This document shows, piece by piece, positions 10,820-22,265 of a stretch of DNA of 64,000 nucleotides. The notes beneath the pieces were generated by a model, which did no database searches, was not told the origin of the DNA, and was given only the letters and a program-made list of their open reading frames with translations. This DNA comes from Neoceratodus forsteri. Its lineage: Eukaryota; Chordata; Ceratodontiformes; Ceratodontidae. The DNA is taken from assembly GCA_016271365.2 (NCBI GenBank), contig CM028132.1, positions 590,619,001 to 590,683,000 of the forward strand, in the 5' to 3' direction. Every line of letters starts with the position of its first letter. The stretch's first letter is position 1. The translations under genes and the position numbers were made by a program.

Positions 10820-12740
10820 AGAATGATGAACTTTTTGGTACTGCAGGACCCCTCTGGAGATGGAATCTTTTTACAAGACACACAGTTACATACATTGAGA
10901 GAAATCTCAACCGCTCAAAAGGAATGGAGATTGGGCCCCTTTTTTTGTTCCACTGGTGAAGAGGTGTGTTCTGGTGTAGGAATTCTGCTTTCCTCTTCTG
11001 ACATGAAAGCCACCAGGCTGGTGGATATCTCCCCTGGAAGAGTGCTGCTTCCGGACATTGAGTTTGAGGGCTTAGCCTTATAGTTGATTAATGTTTATGT
11101 CCCACAGTTGAAATCTAGCAGAACTGGCATTATTAAGTTAGTCCAGCCCTACCTATGCACCTACATGGACAGGTCTCATTAGGGGGAGATTTTTTTTATA
11201 TATTATCTGTTTATGCACCACCCTGGGCTTCAGTGTGCCACTCAATCGGGTTGCATAAGTCATGGATACCCGCTGGCCTCACCCCTGCTGCCTTCATTCA
11301 CCATTCACAGCCAATGCACCCTGAGTCTGGGGGGTCCGGTACTAACCCTACCAGAATAGTGCCTCCCCCCCCAAGGGGGGTGCAGGGGAAGGAGATTTCT
11401 GGAAATGGTGCCCCCAGGGCAGACGCAGGGGCAGAGGAGATGCACTCTGGGGACCATAGCATGGGGGATGAGCGGACATCATATGGAGGAACTGAACAGC
11501 CCAATTTTCTGTTTGCAGTCCCGCCCAGCCACAATAATGCTTGCCACAGTGTGTCTCCTGGGGAAGGACACCTGGCAGTTCAAGGACTCCCACAGTGCTT
11601 AGGATGCCACTTCAATTCACCATCAGGAGATGCTTGAAAAATGGCACAGCACAACCCACCCCTCTGGGAGGGAAGCACCCAAAAGGATGCTCCAAAACCT
11701 CTCTCTGCCAGTATCCGCTCCTGATGTTCCAGGCTTGGGGCGTGAACCCAGGTCACTAGCATGCTGCGCAAACCCCTATCGCTCTACGCCACAGAGCCAG
11801 CAGGGGGAGATGTTAACTGTGGTATTTCTGGTCTATAAAGGTCTGGGGAAAGAAAACAGACAAGATTTTCTATGATATATACTTCTTAAAAATTATGTGC
11901 CAAAAGGCAGTGCTACTAGATGCATATGTCAAAGCAAGTAAAAAGAACAAACATTCTTCAAAGGGTCTGTCTCCTCTCAAACTGATTTTGGTTCATAGCC
12001 CTGTATTTCAATATCCAACAGGTTGATATGCTGCCTCTGAAAACTTCTGAACACAAGATGGTTTTGCTATGGCTGGGGGACCAACAAGCGGATTTTTTTC
12101 GAGCTCCTGTCAGCTTGATAATCAGTTTTTAGTATGTATGATGACTTGATAGAATGGTGGGAGGACATAAAACTGGACACTACAAAACTACTACAGTCCA
12201 TTACTGCCAATAGAGAAAGATCTATATACATTAAATACTTAGCCCTAAGGGCACAGTTGCTAAAATTGCTTTCAGTGGCCCATGAAACAAAAAAGAACTC
12301 CTTAGAACAATTAATGTGCCAATTTTGGTATGATGGGGCTAAATCACTTTTTTTAGATCAGAAGTATAGCACATAAGGCTCAAAGCTGCAAATTAACCAA
12401 TTTAACAGTTGCGCTGAAAGAAGTAAACATAGAATTTTTGCATCTTTATATAATGATACCAGTACAACTAGCAGAGATGCTAGTAAAATACAGGAAGTAG
12501 TGAAACCATATATAAGCAACAAATCTGGCACATCAGAAGACTCGTCAGCTCTCAGCGAGAATTTTTTAGACATCCTGACATTTCCACAAGTGTACGATTG
12601 GGATGCACACATTTTGACCTCTGAGGTTAGTGAACTTGACATGCAATAAGCTATTTAATCCCTGTCCTCCAACACAGCCCCTGGTCCTGCTGGGTTATCC
12701 AATGATTTATACAAGAAAATGTCGACCCATACTACCTTGT
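10820..12740 (+). pseudogene. Tx1-like ORF2: endonuclease and RT N terminus
   Basis: Readable pieces are FLQDTQLHTL (QET-type motif of APE endonuclease, 10,868), SPGRVLLPDIEFEGLAL then LINVYVPQ (11,030-11,105), SLGGDFFYI (GGDFN motif, about 11,180), and after the SINE insertion MLPLKTSEHKMVLL (SDH-type motif, about 12,030). From 12,134 IEWWEDIKLDTTKLL opens the linker to the RT, and NTAPGPAGLSNDLYKK is RT motif 0/1. At least two frame changes and three stops are seen. Confidence 0.6.
11215..11815 (-). repeat. tRNA-headed SINE-like insertion (antisense)
   Basis: On the minus strand the head reads TGGCTCTGTGGCGTAGAGCG (A-box region, about 11,800) and GGGTTCACGCCCC (B-box region, about 11,745), spaced as in a tRNA. 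It splits the Tx1-like endonuclease: GGDFF-type sequence ends near 11,215 and endonuclease-like sequence resumes near 11,830. At about 600 bp it is long for a SINE, so it may be composite. The interior has no coding sense. Confidence 0.5.
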
Positions 12741-12741
12741 A

Positions 12742-13050
12742 ACCAGTGGTCTTCAAAACAACAGGCAGCATGGGTTCATACCAGATGAACTTGATTGAGT
12801 TTTTTGTCCGGGTGACAAGGGTTGTTGAACAGGGAGGGGTGGTGGACGTGGCCTATCTGGACTTAAGCAAGGCCTTTGACACCGTCCCTCACAGAAGGCT
12901 GATGAACAAGCTGGGTAGTTTGGGGGCGGGGCCGAAAATAACACAATGGGTGGAGAGCTGGCTTATTGGCAGATGCCAGAGAGTGGTGGTGAATGGGGAA
13001 CACTCAAGGGAGGAGAGAGAATGACTAGGGTGCCCCAGATGTCAGTATTA
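12742..13050 (+). mobile_element. CR1-A: RT fragment, left half of a split CR1
   Basis: An open stretch encodes the CR1 RT core: QHGFIP-like start, FFVRVTRVVEQGG, then AYLDLSKAFDTVPHRRLMNKL, WVESWL and VVVNGEHS. It stops inside the GVPQGSVLGP motif at GTCAGTATTA (13,041-13,050). CR1-E at 22,266 restarts in the same motif with AGTATTGGGGCCC. AGTATT is present at both joints, so A and E are one element opened by a later insertion. Confidence 0.75.
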
Positions 13051-16000
13051 GACTAGAGACGTTATGCAGGGGGCAGATACACCAGTACCACAGGGCAGAA
13101 AAGGCTGTGCACAGTGCTAGATGATATCATCAATAACAAAAAGACCTAAACCACAAGTAACCAGAAAGGTAGTAAAAGGGAAACACCACATAGAATATGC
13201 CAGGAATAGTAGGATGATACAAGGGACAAAACACAAGGAGTGGACAAAAGGATGCCACTTTCCATGGAAAGTCATGCACAAGAATGCCCACAGTCTGGGG
13301 AATAAGGTCCCAGACCTGTTGGCTGTAATGACAGAGGCTGATCTGGACATAGTGGCAATAACCAAAACATGACACACCAGGAACCACAGCTGGGAAATAA
13401 GTATACCAGATTGTGCCCTGTTCAGAAAAGACAGGGAAAATAAAAGGGTGTGGGGTTGCCCTCTACATCAAAGAAAGCATCAAGGCAACCGAAATTCAGA
13501 ACAGGCGAGCAAATGGAGGAAGTTTGGATCACCCTTGAGCCAAGCAATGTAACAGCCATTTGCACAGGGGTCATTTACAAACCCCCAGCTCAATCAGAAA
13601 AAATTAACAAACTGCTGCTGAAAAAACATGCATGACATGGCAGCCAAGGGAGAGGTACTGCTGCTGGGAGACTTTAACATGCCGGAAATAGACTGGTCCA
13701 TCCCAGCAGGGGCCTTGGCCAGGGCATAGGACTTCACTGACACCCTTGAGAGGACTGGCCTTAGACAACTGGTGCAGGAACCTACCAGAGATCAGACAAT
13801 CCTGGATCTGGTATTGACCAATGGGGGCAGATAACAGGGCTCAAGGTGGAAGGTCAGCTAGGGTCCAATTACCACCATATGGTGTGGTTCAAGGTGGAAA
13901 TAGGGATTCAGTCAACCCATATGACAGCCAGAGTCTTAGACTTCAGAAGGGCAGACTTTATCAGGATGGGACTTCAGCTTAAGGAAACCCTGGAAAAAAG
14001 GGGGATGAGGAACATTGAGGAGAAATGGGCACACATCAAGGAGGACACAGTGGAGGTCACAAAACAATGTGTGAGGTCATAAGACAAGGGTAAAAGAAGA
14101 AGAAAACCACTTTGGTTCTCAGGGGGGTGACTGAAAAGGTAAGGACCAAGGGGCTAGCCTTCAAGAAGTATAAGGAGTTACAAAGAGACAAGGACAAGGA
14201 AATGTACTAGAAGTGTCTGAGAGATGCAGGAAAAGCAGTGAGAAGTGCTAACGCACATAATGAGGAAAGAATAGCTCAATCAATTAAAATAGGAGACAAG
14301 ACATTCTTCAGGTACATTAGCGAGAGAAGGAAGGCAAGGGGGGGATAGCTAAGCTTCAAGGAGACGGGGGAGGGGGGAGATAGTGGAGGGAGATAGGGAG
14401 AAAGTATCAATCCCGAATGAGTATTTCTGTTCGGTCTTCACTGTGGAAAGGCATGGGCAGGGCCCACAGCTAGACTTTAAAGGAACATAGAATAAAGAGG
14501 TAAACCCCAGTCTGTTCACAGAGGAGAGGGTCCTAGAAGACTTTGCAAAGCTGAAGGTGGAAAAAGTCATGGGTCTAGATGGCATACTTCCCAGGGTCTT
14601 AAGGGAACTGAAAATGTAACTGGCAGCCCCTCTGGCAGCCCTGTTCCGTGAGTCCCTAGACAATGGAGTGGTCCCAGAGGACTGGAGAAAGGTAAATGTT
14701 GTCCCTCTTCACAAGAGCGGCAGTAAAGAAGATGCAGGAAACTACAGGCCAGTTAGTCTAACCTCTGTAGTCAGAAAGATAATGGAGACACTCCTCAAGG
14801 AAAGAATAATGGGGATTCCATGTCATAATGGCAATCGCAGAATAGCAGTCGCCATTACGGTAAGTGTACATCGCTGAAAATGAATTTTGGCGATGCAGAC
14901 TCGCAGCATGGACAAAAACAGCACCTGAGACCTAAGGGTCTTATTTTTAATGTGGGGGCTATGCCCCACACCCCCTCTATGGATTCTTAACTCCAGGGGA
15001 TGCATGTCGGACTGTGTAAAAACTCAAAAAATATAAAGCCACCTCTGCAAAAAAAAATACACGACAAGCCGGACCCAAACCCTGCACTTCCCAGCCGACC
15101 ACCCTCCCCTCCACACTAGTGGTCCAGCTCAGCAGCTGCCCGCCACACCCCCTGCCACATACCATCCCTCCCCGTCCCCCATGCATGTGCACACATGCAT
15201 ATACCTGCTACATCCTGCTGCAGTATTTTGCCCACCCCAATATCTGGTCACCCCCCTGCTAGGTAGCTATGAACACAGGTGCTGTAATTGAGTCACCGTT
15301 TTTGTAGGTGCCCAATTTCCGTCACCTTGTTCACTGGATACCGAATAGGTTAGCACCTAGAAGCCATGGGGTGTTGGATCCCAGGCAACATGGGTTCACC
15401 GCAGGACAGTCCTGTCAAACTAATCTAATAGATTTCTTTAACTGGGTGACAAAAGCAGTAGACCAAGGGGGGGCAGTAGATATTGCCTACCTCAGTTTCA
15501 CAAAGCCTTTGATACCATCCCACATAGGAGACTGGTCGACAAGCTAGGCAGCCTGGGGATGGGACACAAGGTCATAAACTGGACTGGAAACTGGTTAAGA
15601 GACAGAAAACAGAGGGTTGTGCTAAACGGAACCCAATCAGAGGAAAAGGAGGTGACCAGTGGGGTACCTCAAGGGTCAGTTCTGGTGCCGGTCCTCATCA
15701 ATGTCTTCATCAGTGCCACTGCATATGGGCTAGAGGGAAAGGTTTGCCTGCTTGCAGATGACACCAAGATCTGCAACAGGGTGGATACCCCAGAGGGGGT
15801 GGAAAGGATAAGAAAGGGCCTGGAACAGTTGGAGTGATGGTCAGAGGCATGACAACTAAAGTTTAATGCAAAGAAGTGCAAAATCATGCACGTGGAGAGC
15901 AGAAACCCTGAAGCAAGCTACAGGTTGGGAGGGAGCTGTTAGCAGTTACTAAGGAGGAGAGGGACTTGGGGGTCATAATCACAGCTGACCTGAAGGCCAC

Positions 16001-16345
16001 AAGGCAGATGGCCAAGGTGATGGGGAAGGCCACTGGGATGTTGAGGTGTACTGGAAGGGGAATCACAAGTTGAAGGAGGGAGGTAATAGTTCCATTGTAC
16101 AAGACCCAGGCGAGGCCTCACCTTGAGTACTGTGACCGGTTCTGGAGGTCACATCTTTTTAAGGACAGTGACAAAACAGAGATGGTGCAGAGGAGGGCGA
16201 CCAAAATGGTGAAGGGTCTACATCACAAGCCTTACAGGGAAAGAGTCAGAGACCTCAATTTGCACACGCTAGAGCAAAGGAGGGAGAGATGTGACATGAT
16301 AGAAACATTCAAATACTTCAAAGAGATGAACAGGGTGAAAAAGGA
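13051..16345 (+). mobile_element. CR1-B: ORF2 of a CR1, left part
   Basis: This copy starts in the endonuclease and runs to the ORF2 C terminus. Readable parts are AHSLGNKVPDLLAVM (13,286), GVALYIKESIK, GVIYKPP (13,570), ARVLDFRRADF (13,929), then RT EDWRKVNVVPLHKSGSKEDA, NYRPVSLTSV (14,743), DPRQHGFTAGQ (15,380), SGVPQGSVLVP (15,658), LLADDTKICN (15,750) and ARPHLEYCDRFW (16,111). The catalytic ADD is intact but stops and frameshifts abound. A 0.5-kb insertion sits at 14,812-15,332. The C terminus stops at RVKKDT (16,345) and resumes at 21,950 (CR1-D). Confidence 0.8.
14812..15332. other. Unidentified 0.5-kb insertion inside CR1-B
   Basis: CR1 RT sequence breaks after KERI (14,808) and resumes with the residues before RSHGVLDPRQHGF (about 15,335), so the intervening DNA is a later insertion. 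It has ATGGCAATCGCAG at its start, a GTGGGGGCTATGCCCCAC hairpin (about 14,951-14,968), a C-rich interior and no coding motif. No inverted termini were convincing. Class unknown. Confidence 0.5.
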
Positions 16346-16362
16346 CACGAGCAGCAAGAGAG

Positions 16363-16690
16363 GGACCGAGCAGCAAGAGGGGGACCGAGCAGCAAGAGGG
16401 GGACCGAGCAGCGAGAGGGAGCTCATCATAGCTCAGGGACTGGGACTAACTTTTAAATTTGGAGTTTTGCTGCCCAAATGCTGCAGGCTTGCTATCCTAC
16501 TTAACGGGTGGCCTGCAGCAGCACCAGAGAGTGGGAGAGGGACTGAGCAGCGAGAAAGAGCTCATCGGAGCTCAGGGACTGGGACTAACTTTTAAATTTG
16601 GAGTTTCTGTGCCAAAACGCTGCAGGCTTGCTGTCCTGTTTAACAGGCAGCCTGCAGCAGTGCCGGGAGAGCGAGAAAGGGACCGGACTG
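16363..16690 (+). repeat. Tandem repeats at the CR1-C 5' end
   Basis: First, an 18-19-bp unit containing GGACCGAGCAGC is repeated three to four times (16,363-16,415). Then a 139-bp unit beginning GCTCATCATAGCTCAGGGA (16,421) recurs as GCTCATCGGAGCTCAGGGA (16,560). Iterated 5' UTR units often carry LINE promoters, so this may be the CR1-C promoter array. That role is inference. Confidence 0.6.
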
Positions 16691-17184
16691 AACATATGAA
16701 TCTATATTTTCTCCCTCCCACCCACTTCACACCGCCACCCTTTTAAATAGACTTTATGGGTTGGTAAGGGGAGGGGTTCCCTGGAGGTGGACAAATCAGG
16801 ACTTCTACCTTTATAAAACTGTATCATTCTGGGGCGAGCAAGGAAACAGCATGGAGATACAAGTGGGGCTGTGATATTACAGGCAGCTGGGTTGTGAAAC
16901 AGAGCTAAGATATACTGTATGATTATACTGTTTATTCTGTATCTTCAGTTAGAGTTTAAGTGTCTATTTAAAGCCTGTTTACCCTGTCCCATCAGTTAGA
17001 ATTTAAGTGTCTATTTAGAGCAGGGCTGTTTGCTGGAAGTGAATATGACTGATCTAGTACACCCCAATATGGCCACCTGGGGGAGGGAGGGAGGGAGGGA
17101 GGTTAGTATTCCAGGGGAAGGATTGGGAAAGGGGATATGCCCATTATAAATAGAGAGGGACAAACAGGGTGGCCTCTTTCCACC

Positions 17185-18815
17185 ATGGCAGGCATCTTCG
17201 GAAGGGTTGTAGGCTGCACAAGCTGTGGGGTGGCAATAATTCTCAATACATCCTGGAGAGATAGAGGCTGCCCACTCTGTAGACAGCTATCTCGGATCAG
17301 GAGTGAAGCATATTGGTTAAGGAGTAAGCTGGGGGAGTTGGGGGAATGGCCAAGGATAAGGGAGTGGGTATGGGCAGCAGACAGGTGGGGTGGAGTGAAG
17401 GCAGGGGCAACATTCAGAAATTAGAGGAGGCCATGTTACAGCAAGCAGGAGGGGGGGACAGTAGGGATAGAGGACCCTTAGACAGGGATGTTGATGCGAA
17501 GGGGAAAACTTATGGGTTAAAAATTCTGAGTATAAGGAGATTGGAGGGAAGTGTCGGGGGCTGTTGTGGGGAAGCCTAGAAGAGCAGACAATGGGAAGTG
17601 AGCTCCTAAGGAAGACAGGGCAAGAGGGGAGATAGAGGAGCAGTCGGGGGAAACTCAGGTCACTTGATGGAGGCTGACATAGAGTGTTCCAATAAGTTTG
17701 AGCTACTAAGCAACCTAGGGGGGGAGGAAAGAGTAGATGGTAATGAGAAAATTGATCCAGAAGATGGGGGGGAGGGAGACGGATACCCATAGGGTCTCAC
17801 AGGTCAGCAATGGAAAGGATAGAAATAGTCCCAGGGCAGAAGGGGAAACTTAAATGTTAAGCAGATGGGGGAGAAGAAACATACTGCAGACAGGAGGGGA
17901 GAGAGCATGGCTGTAGAGAAACTGGAAGATGAGGAGAGGGAGGGACCCCACTTCAGGAGGGGGGCTGTACCAAGGATGGGGCCCTAGGTAAAAGGGACCC
18001 ACAGAGGGCCTTTGGAGGTAGGGGTACTATTACAAGGGGTGAGGAAGACAGTGTGGGGGAAGGGGACATGATCAGGGCCAGGATAAATGGCTCGGATAAG
18101 AGAGAGTTAATGGGGACCCCCAGTCGGGAGGGGGGTCTGAGTTAAGTGGGCAAAGTAATAAGGGAGGCAGAAAGGGGAGGGTGACAAGGGGGTCTCTCAT
18201 AATAAGGCAGAAAGACTCCCATGTAATTGATTTCATGGATAATGGGGAGGGGTTGAAAAAGCATAGTGGAGGTAACCTTTAGGATGATGTGGAGTTAAGG
18301 TTCTGTTATTGGGAGACTCAATGATTAGGGGTATCCAATGGGAGGGACGGGGGGGATGCCATAGCCAGGTGAAGGTAGTGACTATTTCTGGGCTGACAGC
18401 GCACAGAGCAAAGTCCATGGTGTACGAACTGGTTAGGGATTGTGGTGGGAAACCAGATTTCCTGGTGCATTTGGGGACTGATAATATAGAGGGACATAGC
18501 ATTTTGGAAATCCAAGCAAGGTTCCGAGAACGTGCCAGAGTATGTCGGGATAATGGATGCAACATTTCCTTTTCGAAAATATTGCCGATACCTATGGCCT
18601 CAGTCGAGAACAAAAAGAAAATTACAGAGGTTAATGGCTGGCTTAGGAAGTGGGGTAAAGAAAGTGGGGCATGGGTGTTAGGGAACTGGGAGGGAATTTG
18701 AGAGGATAAGGGACTGTATGCCAAGGACAGGCTTCATCTTAACCCATTAGGGAAGGAAGTCCTTAAACAGGGGATGGTGGACTACATTCATGAAAGGTGG
18801 GATTTAAACTTGTGA
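17185..18815 (+). pseudogene. CR1-C ORF1: zinc finger plus SGNH esterase, broken
   Basis: The ATG at 17,185 sits in a perfect CCACCATGG context and opens MAGIFGRVVGCTSCGVA. A paired-cysteine finger follows (CTSC then CPLC, 17,215-17,280), then a coiled-coil-like stretch. The esterase-type domain appears from about 18,305: GDSMIRG (block I, catalytic Ser), HLGTDN (GTND-type block III, 18,471) and DRLHLNPLGKEVL (DxxH-type block V, 18,727). CR1 ORF1 esterases are thought to act on membranes or lipids; the exact role is unsettled. Stops and frame changes separate the domains. ORF1 ends at the TGA at 18,813. Confidence 0.7.
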
Positions 18816-18859
18816 GGGGGGAGGGATAAGGGAGGGGCTGGCCTGAAGCCCTCTCCTCG

Positions 18860-21800
18860 AGATGAGGGGAGTAGCCTTCAAACCCAAGGGGGAAGGGGGA
18901 AACAGACTGAGGGAGGAGGTTTCAGGAGGAGCAGAGGGAGGTTGGAAGCATAAGGAACCCGGGTGGGGTTCGATAAAGGGAGCAGGGATAAGGGTGGGGG
19001 GTGGTGGTGTTAGTAAATGCCAGGAGCTTGGGAAACAAGTTGCCAGAGTTCCAGGCTATACTGTTCGGGTGGCAGATGTGGTGGTGGTCATGGAAACGAG
19101 GGCCAACAAGAACCATGACTGGAACCTAAACATGAGGGGGTACACTATGATTAGAAAGGATAGAAAGGATAGAAAGGAGGGCAGAGGAACAGGAGTGGCT
19201 ATGTTCATTAGAGATGGCATAGAATTTGCTAGGGTATAAGAGGCAGAGGGAAACGTGGAGGCCTTATGGGTCACCTTACGAACCCCAGCAGGAGGGAAGG
19301 TCAAGCTGGGTGTAGTATATACACCCCCTGGGATGGTGATGTTCTAGAGGATGGTTTGCTGGACAATATTAATGCCCAGTATGGACCTAAAGGGGGAAGG
19401 AGTGGTGTTGATGGGATACCTTGATATGCCAGGTTCAAACTGGGGAACCATGTCCTCTAAGGTGGCCAAAGAGCAGAGGCTGCTGGATGGCTTCCAGGAT
19501 GTGTTCTTAACACAGCACTTGATGGAGCCCACGAGGGAGGTGCGTGTCTTGGATGTGGTTCTGGTGGATGGAGATCTGGTAAGGGACCTAGCTGCAGAGG
19601 ATCCCCTGACTGGGAGCGACCACGATACTGTCTGGTTTCAAATAAGCAGAGAACTAGGACACTGGCCATGGAATTCAGGAGGGCAGACTTTATGGGCATG
19701 GAGAATATTCTCAAGGATCACTTGAAGGAGGATTACAGCAATGACAGATGTGGAAAAGAGATGGGAGGTCATAAAACGAGGACTTCATGAGGCAGTCAGG
19801 ACCTGCACTAAGGTGAAGCGTAAGGGAGCAAGGTCACATAAACTGTGCTGGTGGTCCAGTGAAGTTCAGGCAGCAGTCAGAGAAAAGAAGGCTGCCTACA
19901 AAAGATACAAAGCGAGAGTGGATAGGGAAATGGAAACGTACTGTCTTGTATCTAGAAAAGTCACCCAGTTGGTGCGGGGGGCAAAGTCCAGTAAAGAGCA
20001 GTGGCTAGCACAGGGGATACAGGGAGGGGAGAAGGGATTCTTCTGGTACATTCAGGAGTGGAGAAAACTAAGGGCCAGCTCAGCAAATTGAGATCAAAAG
20101 ATGGGTGGGTGGAAGAGGCAAGGGAACAGGTGGAGGTATTAAGTGAGTACTTCACCTCGGTGTTCATTAGGGAGGGGGCTGGGATATTTACAAAGCAAGA
20201 CACGATGGGGATAGAAGCAGTAGTGTGTGGGATCAGGGGAGAAACAGAAATGGAGCATAAGGGAGGGAGAGGCACCCCGAGGTGTCACATCAGGATAAGG
20301 ATAAAAAGGCCAGTAAGGTGGGGGGGGGGACAGATGATGCTATCTCCACCAAACAGGTGTGGCAAGCCCTAAAGGCCCTAAAGAAAGATAAATCGCCTGG
20401 GCCAGATGATATTCATCTAAGAGTACTAAGGGAATTGGCAGACGTACTGACCACACCCCTGGCAGAGCTCTTCAGCAGGTCACTTGAGACAGGAGGAGTA
20501 CCTAGGGATTGGCAGGAAGCACATGTGGTGCCAATCCATCAAGAGGGGTCAAGGGAAGCACCATGTAACTATAGACCCATCAGTTTGACCTCAGTGAGGG
20601 GAAAATTAATGGAGAATACACTGAAGGAATGATTTGGGGTGACTTGGAGGAGGTGGGAGGTCTGGATAGTCGGCAACATGGGTTTGTGACAGGTAGATTG
20701 TGTCAAACCAACCTTGTGGAGTTCTACGAATGGGTGACATCAGAACTGGACAGGGGAAAGCCTGTGGATGCACTATACTTGGACTTCAGCAAGGCATTTG
20801 ACTCGATCCCCCACAATGGTCTGGTAGAGAAACTGACGGGGAAGGGTGTGGGCCCATTGATGGTTAGATGGATAGGAAACTGGCTAGATGGATGCACACA
20901 GACAGTAGTCATCAGTGGGGAGCTCTCAAACCCTAGAGGGGTCTGATCCTGTTTAAAGCATACATATCTGACATCAGGGTGGTTATAGGGTGTGAAATGA
21001 GTCTCTTCTCTGATGACTCCAAGTTGGGAGCAGTAGTAGAGGGGAAAGAGGGGAGGTTGGCCCTGCAAGGGGACCTGGACACCCTGGAAAGTTGGGCTCA
21101 CACCTGGAAATTAAATTTCAATACCACCAAGTGCAAGGTGTTATATCTTGGATGGGGGAACCCTAAACACGGGTACACCTTGGGAGGGGAGGAGCTGGAG
21201 GCCTCAACAGAGGAAAAAGACCTAGGGGTCATGGTGGATGCATGTATGAATAACTCTGAGTAGTGCAGGAGAGTGGCTAGAAAAGCAAACAGGATGTTGA
21301 GATGCATCATAAGGGGGATCACCTCAAGGAGTACGGAAGTGATACTGCCACTGTACAATGGACTGGTTAGACCACACCTTGAGTACTGTGTACAGTACTG
21401 GAGACCACACTTGAAGAGGGACATACAGCTCCTGGAGAGGGTACAGAGGAAGGCTACCAAGATGATATAAGGATTGGGGGATTTGACATATGAGGACAGA
21501 CTTGAGGAGCTTGGCCTGTTTTCATTGGATGAGAGGAGAGACGGGGACATGATTGAGGTCTTCAAGTACCTCAAGGGAATAAATCAGGTAAAAACAGAGG
21601 GAATCTTTAAACTAAAGGAAGGAGGTATCACCAGAGGACATGGTTTGAAGTTGGAATGTGGAAGGATATGGGGGGGAAGAGGAAGAGGTTTTTCACTGAG
21701 AGGGTTGTGGACCCTTGGAATGCGCTGCCTGGAAAGCTGGTTCAGATTTCCATAGTGGAGGGCTTCAAAAGAGGGTGGGACAGATACAGAAAGGGGATGT

Positions 21801-21919
21801 ATCAGATGAGGGCCTGGCCCAGAGGTGTAGGGAGGGATGACAGGGGTTTCTGGTACACGGGGGTAATTCCCAACATGGGATCTGAGGTTCGAGCACACTC
21901 AATAGACCATAAGGCCTAA
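18860..21919 (+). pseudogene. CR1-C ORF2: endonuclease and RT, broken
   Basis: Endonuclease pieces: LVNARSLGNKLPEF (about 19,006), GVVYTPPG (19,311), EPTREVRVLDVVLVDGDL (19,529) and GSDHDTVWF (19,612). RT pieces: KDKSPGPDDIHLRVL (20,382), NYRPISLTSV (20,567), DSRQHGFVTGRLCQ (20,660), YLDFSKAFDSIPH (20,776), SLFSDDSK (21,002; catalytic DD kept, preceding A changed to S), LEYCVQYWRPHL (21,381) and ATKMI. C-terminal PWNALPG is at 21,712. At least five breaks are seen, including TGA at 20,631 and TAA at 21,469. Confidence 0.75.
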
Positions 21920-21946
21920 TCTGCTGGCAGTTAGTATGTTAGTATA

Positions 21947-22265
21947 TTCCAGTTTAAAAGTAGTGCCAGAGCAAGAGGACATGACATGAGACTGATGGGT
22001 GGCCACATAATGGGAAATGTCAGGAAGTTCTTTTTTATAAAGAGGGTGATGGATGCATGTAATAGCCTGCCCCAGGAAGTGGTGACCTCCCATACGGTGA
22101 AAGGCTTCAAACATGCATGGGACAGGAATAAAGGAATATTAGAGATAGGAAGAAAAAGATAAAGCCAGTGACCAGATAGAGTCACTGGTTGCTTCGTCAG
22201 GTAGCATAAATGGGCAGACTGGATGGGCCTGGCAGCCCTTATCTGCTGACAGTATCTCTGTATCT
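21947..22265 (+). mobile_element. CR1-D: 3' end of the CR1-B element
   Basis: One frame reads QFKSSARARGHDMRLMGGHI then FFFIKRVMDACNSLPQEV and FKHAWDRNKGI to a stop (about 21,951-22,162). This is exactly the CR1 ORF2 C terminus missing from CR1-B. The 3' UTR follows with GGGCAGACTGGATGGGCC and an AGTATCTCTGTAT tail. D is therefore the right half of B, separated by the CR1-C insertion. Confidence 0.8.

Larger units (their letters stand above)
9620..12740 (+). mobile_element. Tx1-like LINE, 5' part, interrupted
   Basis: The order ORF1 zinc knuckles, APE endonuclease, then the RT N-terminal region matches Tx1-clade elements of fish and amphibians. The piece breaks off just after the RT motif APGPAGLSNDLYKK (12,676-12,720). 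The next RT segment resumes at 23,298 after about 10.5 kb of CR1 DNA, so both halves are one element. A SINE-like repeat (11,215-11,815) also cuts the endonuclease. The element is old, with many stops. Its 5' end is not sharply defined. Confidence 0.7.
16346..21946 (+). mobile_element. CR1-C: near full-length CR1, inactive
   Basis: A 5.6-kb CR1 with 5' tandem repeats, a leader, ORF1 (zinc finger plus SGNH esterase), ORF2 (endonuclease and RT) and a 3' end. It lies inside CR1-B/D. Its 3' end runs through GACCATAAGGCC and CTGCTGGCAG into TTAGTATGTTAGTAT, matching the antisense tail at 2.73 kb. The plus strand is strongly purine-rich. Frameshifts and stops in both ORFs make it dead. This is the innermost, hence youngest, of the nested CR1 copies. 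Confidence 0.8.

Noticed and set aside
17317..17790. Minus-strand 157-codon proline/leucine frame
   Set aside because: It is antisense to purine-rich CR1-C ORF1 and shows no homology of its own.
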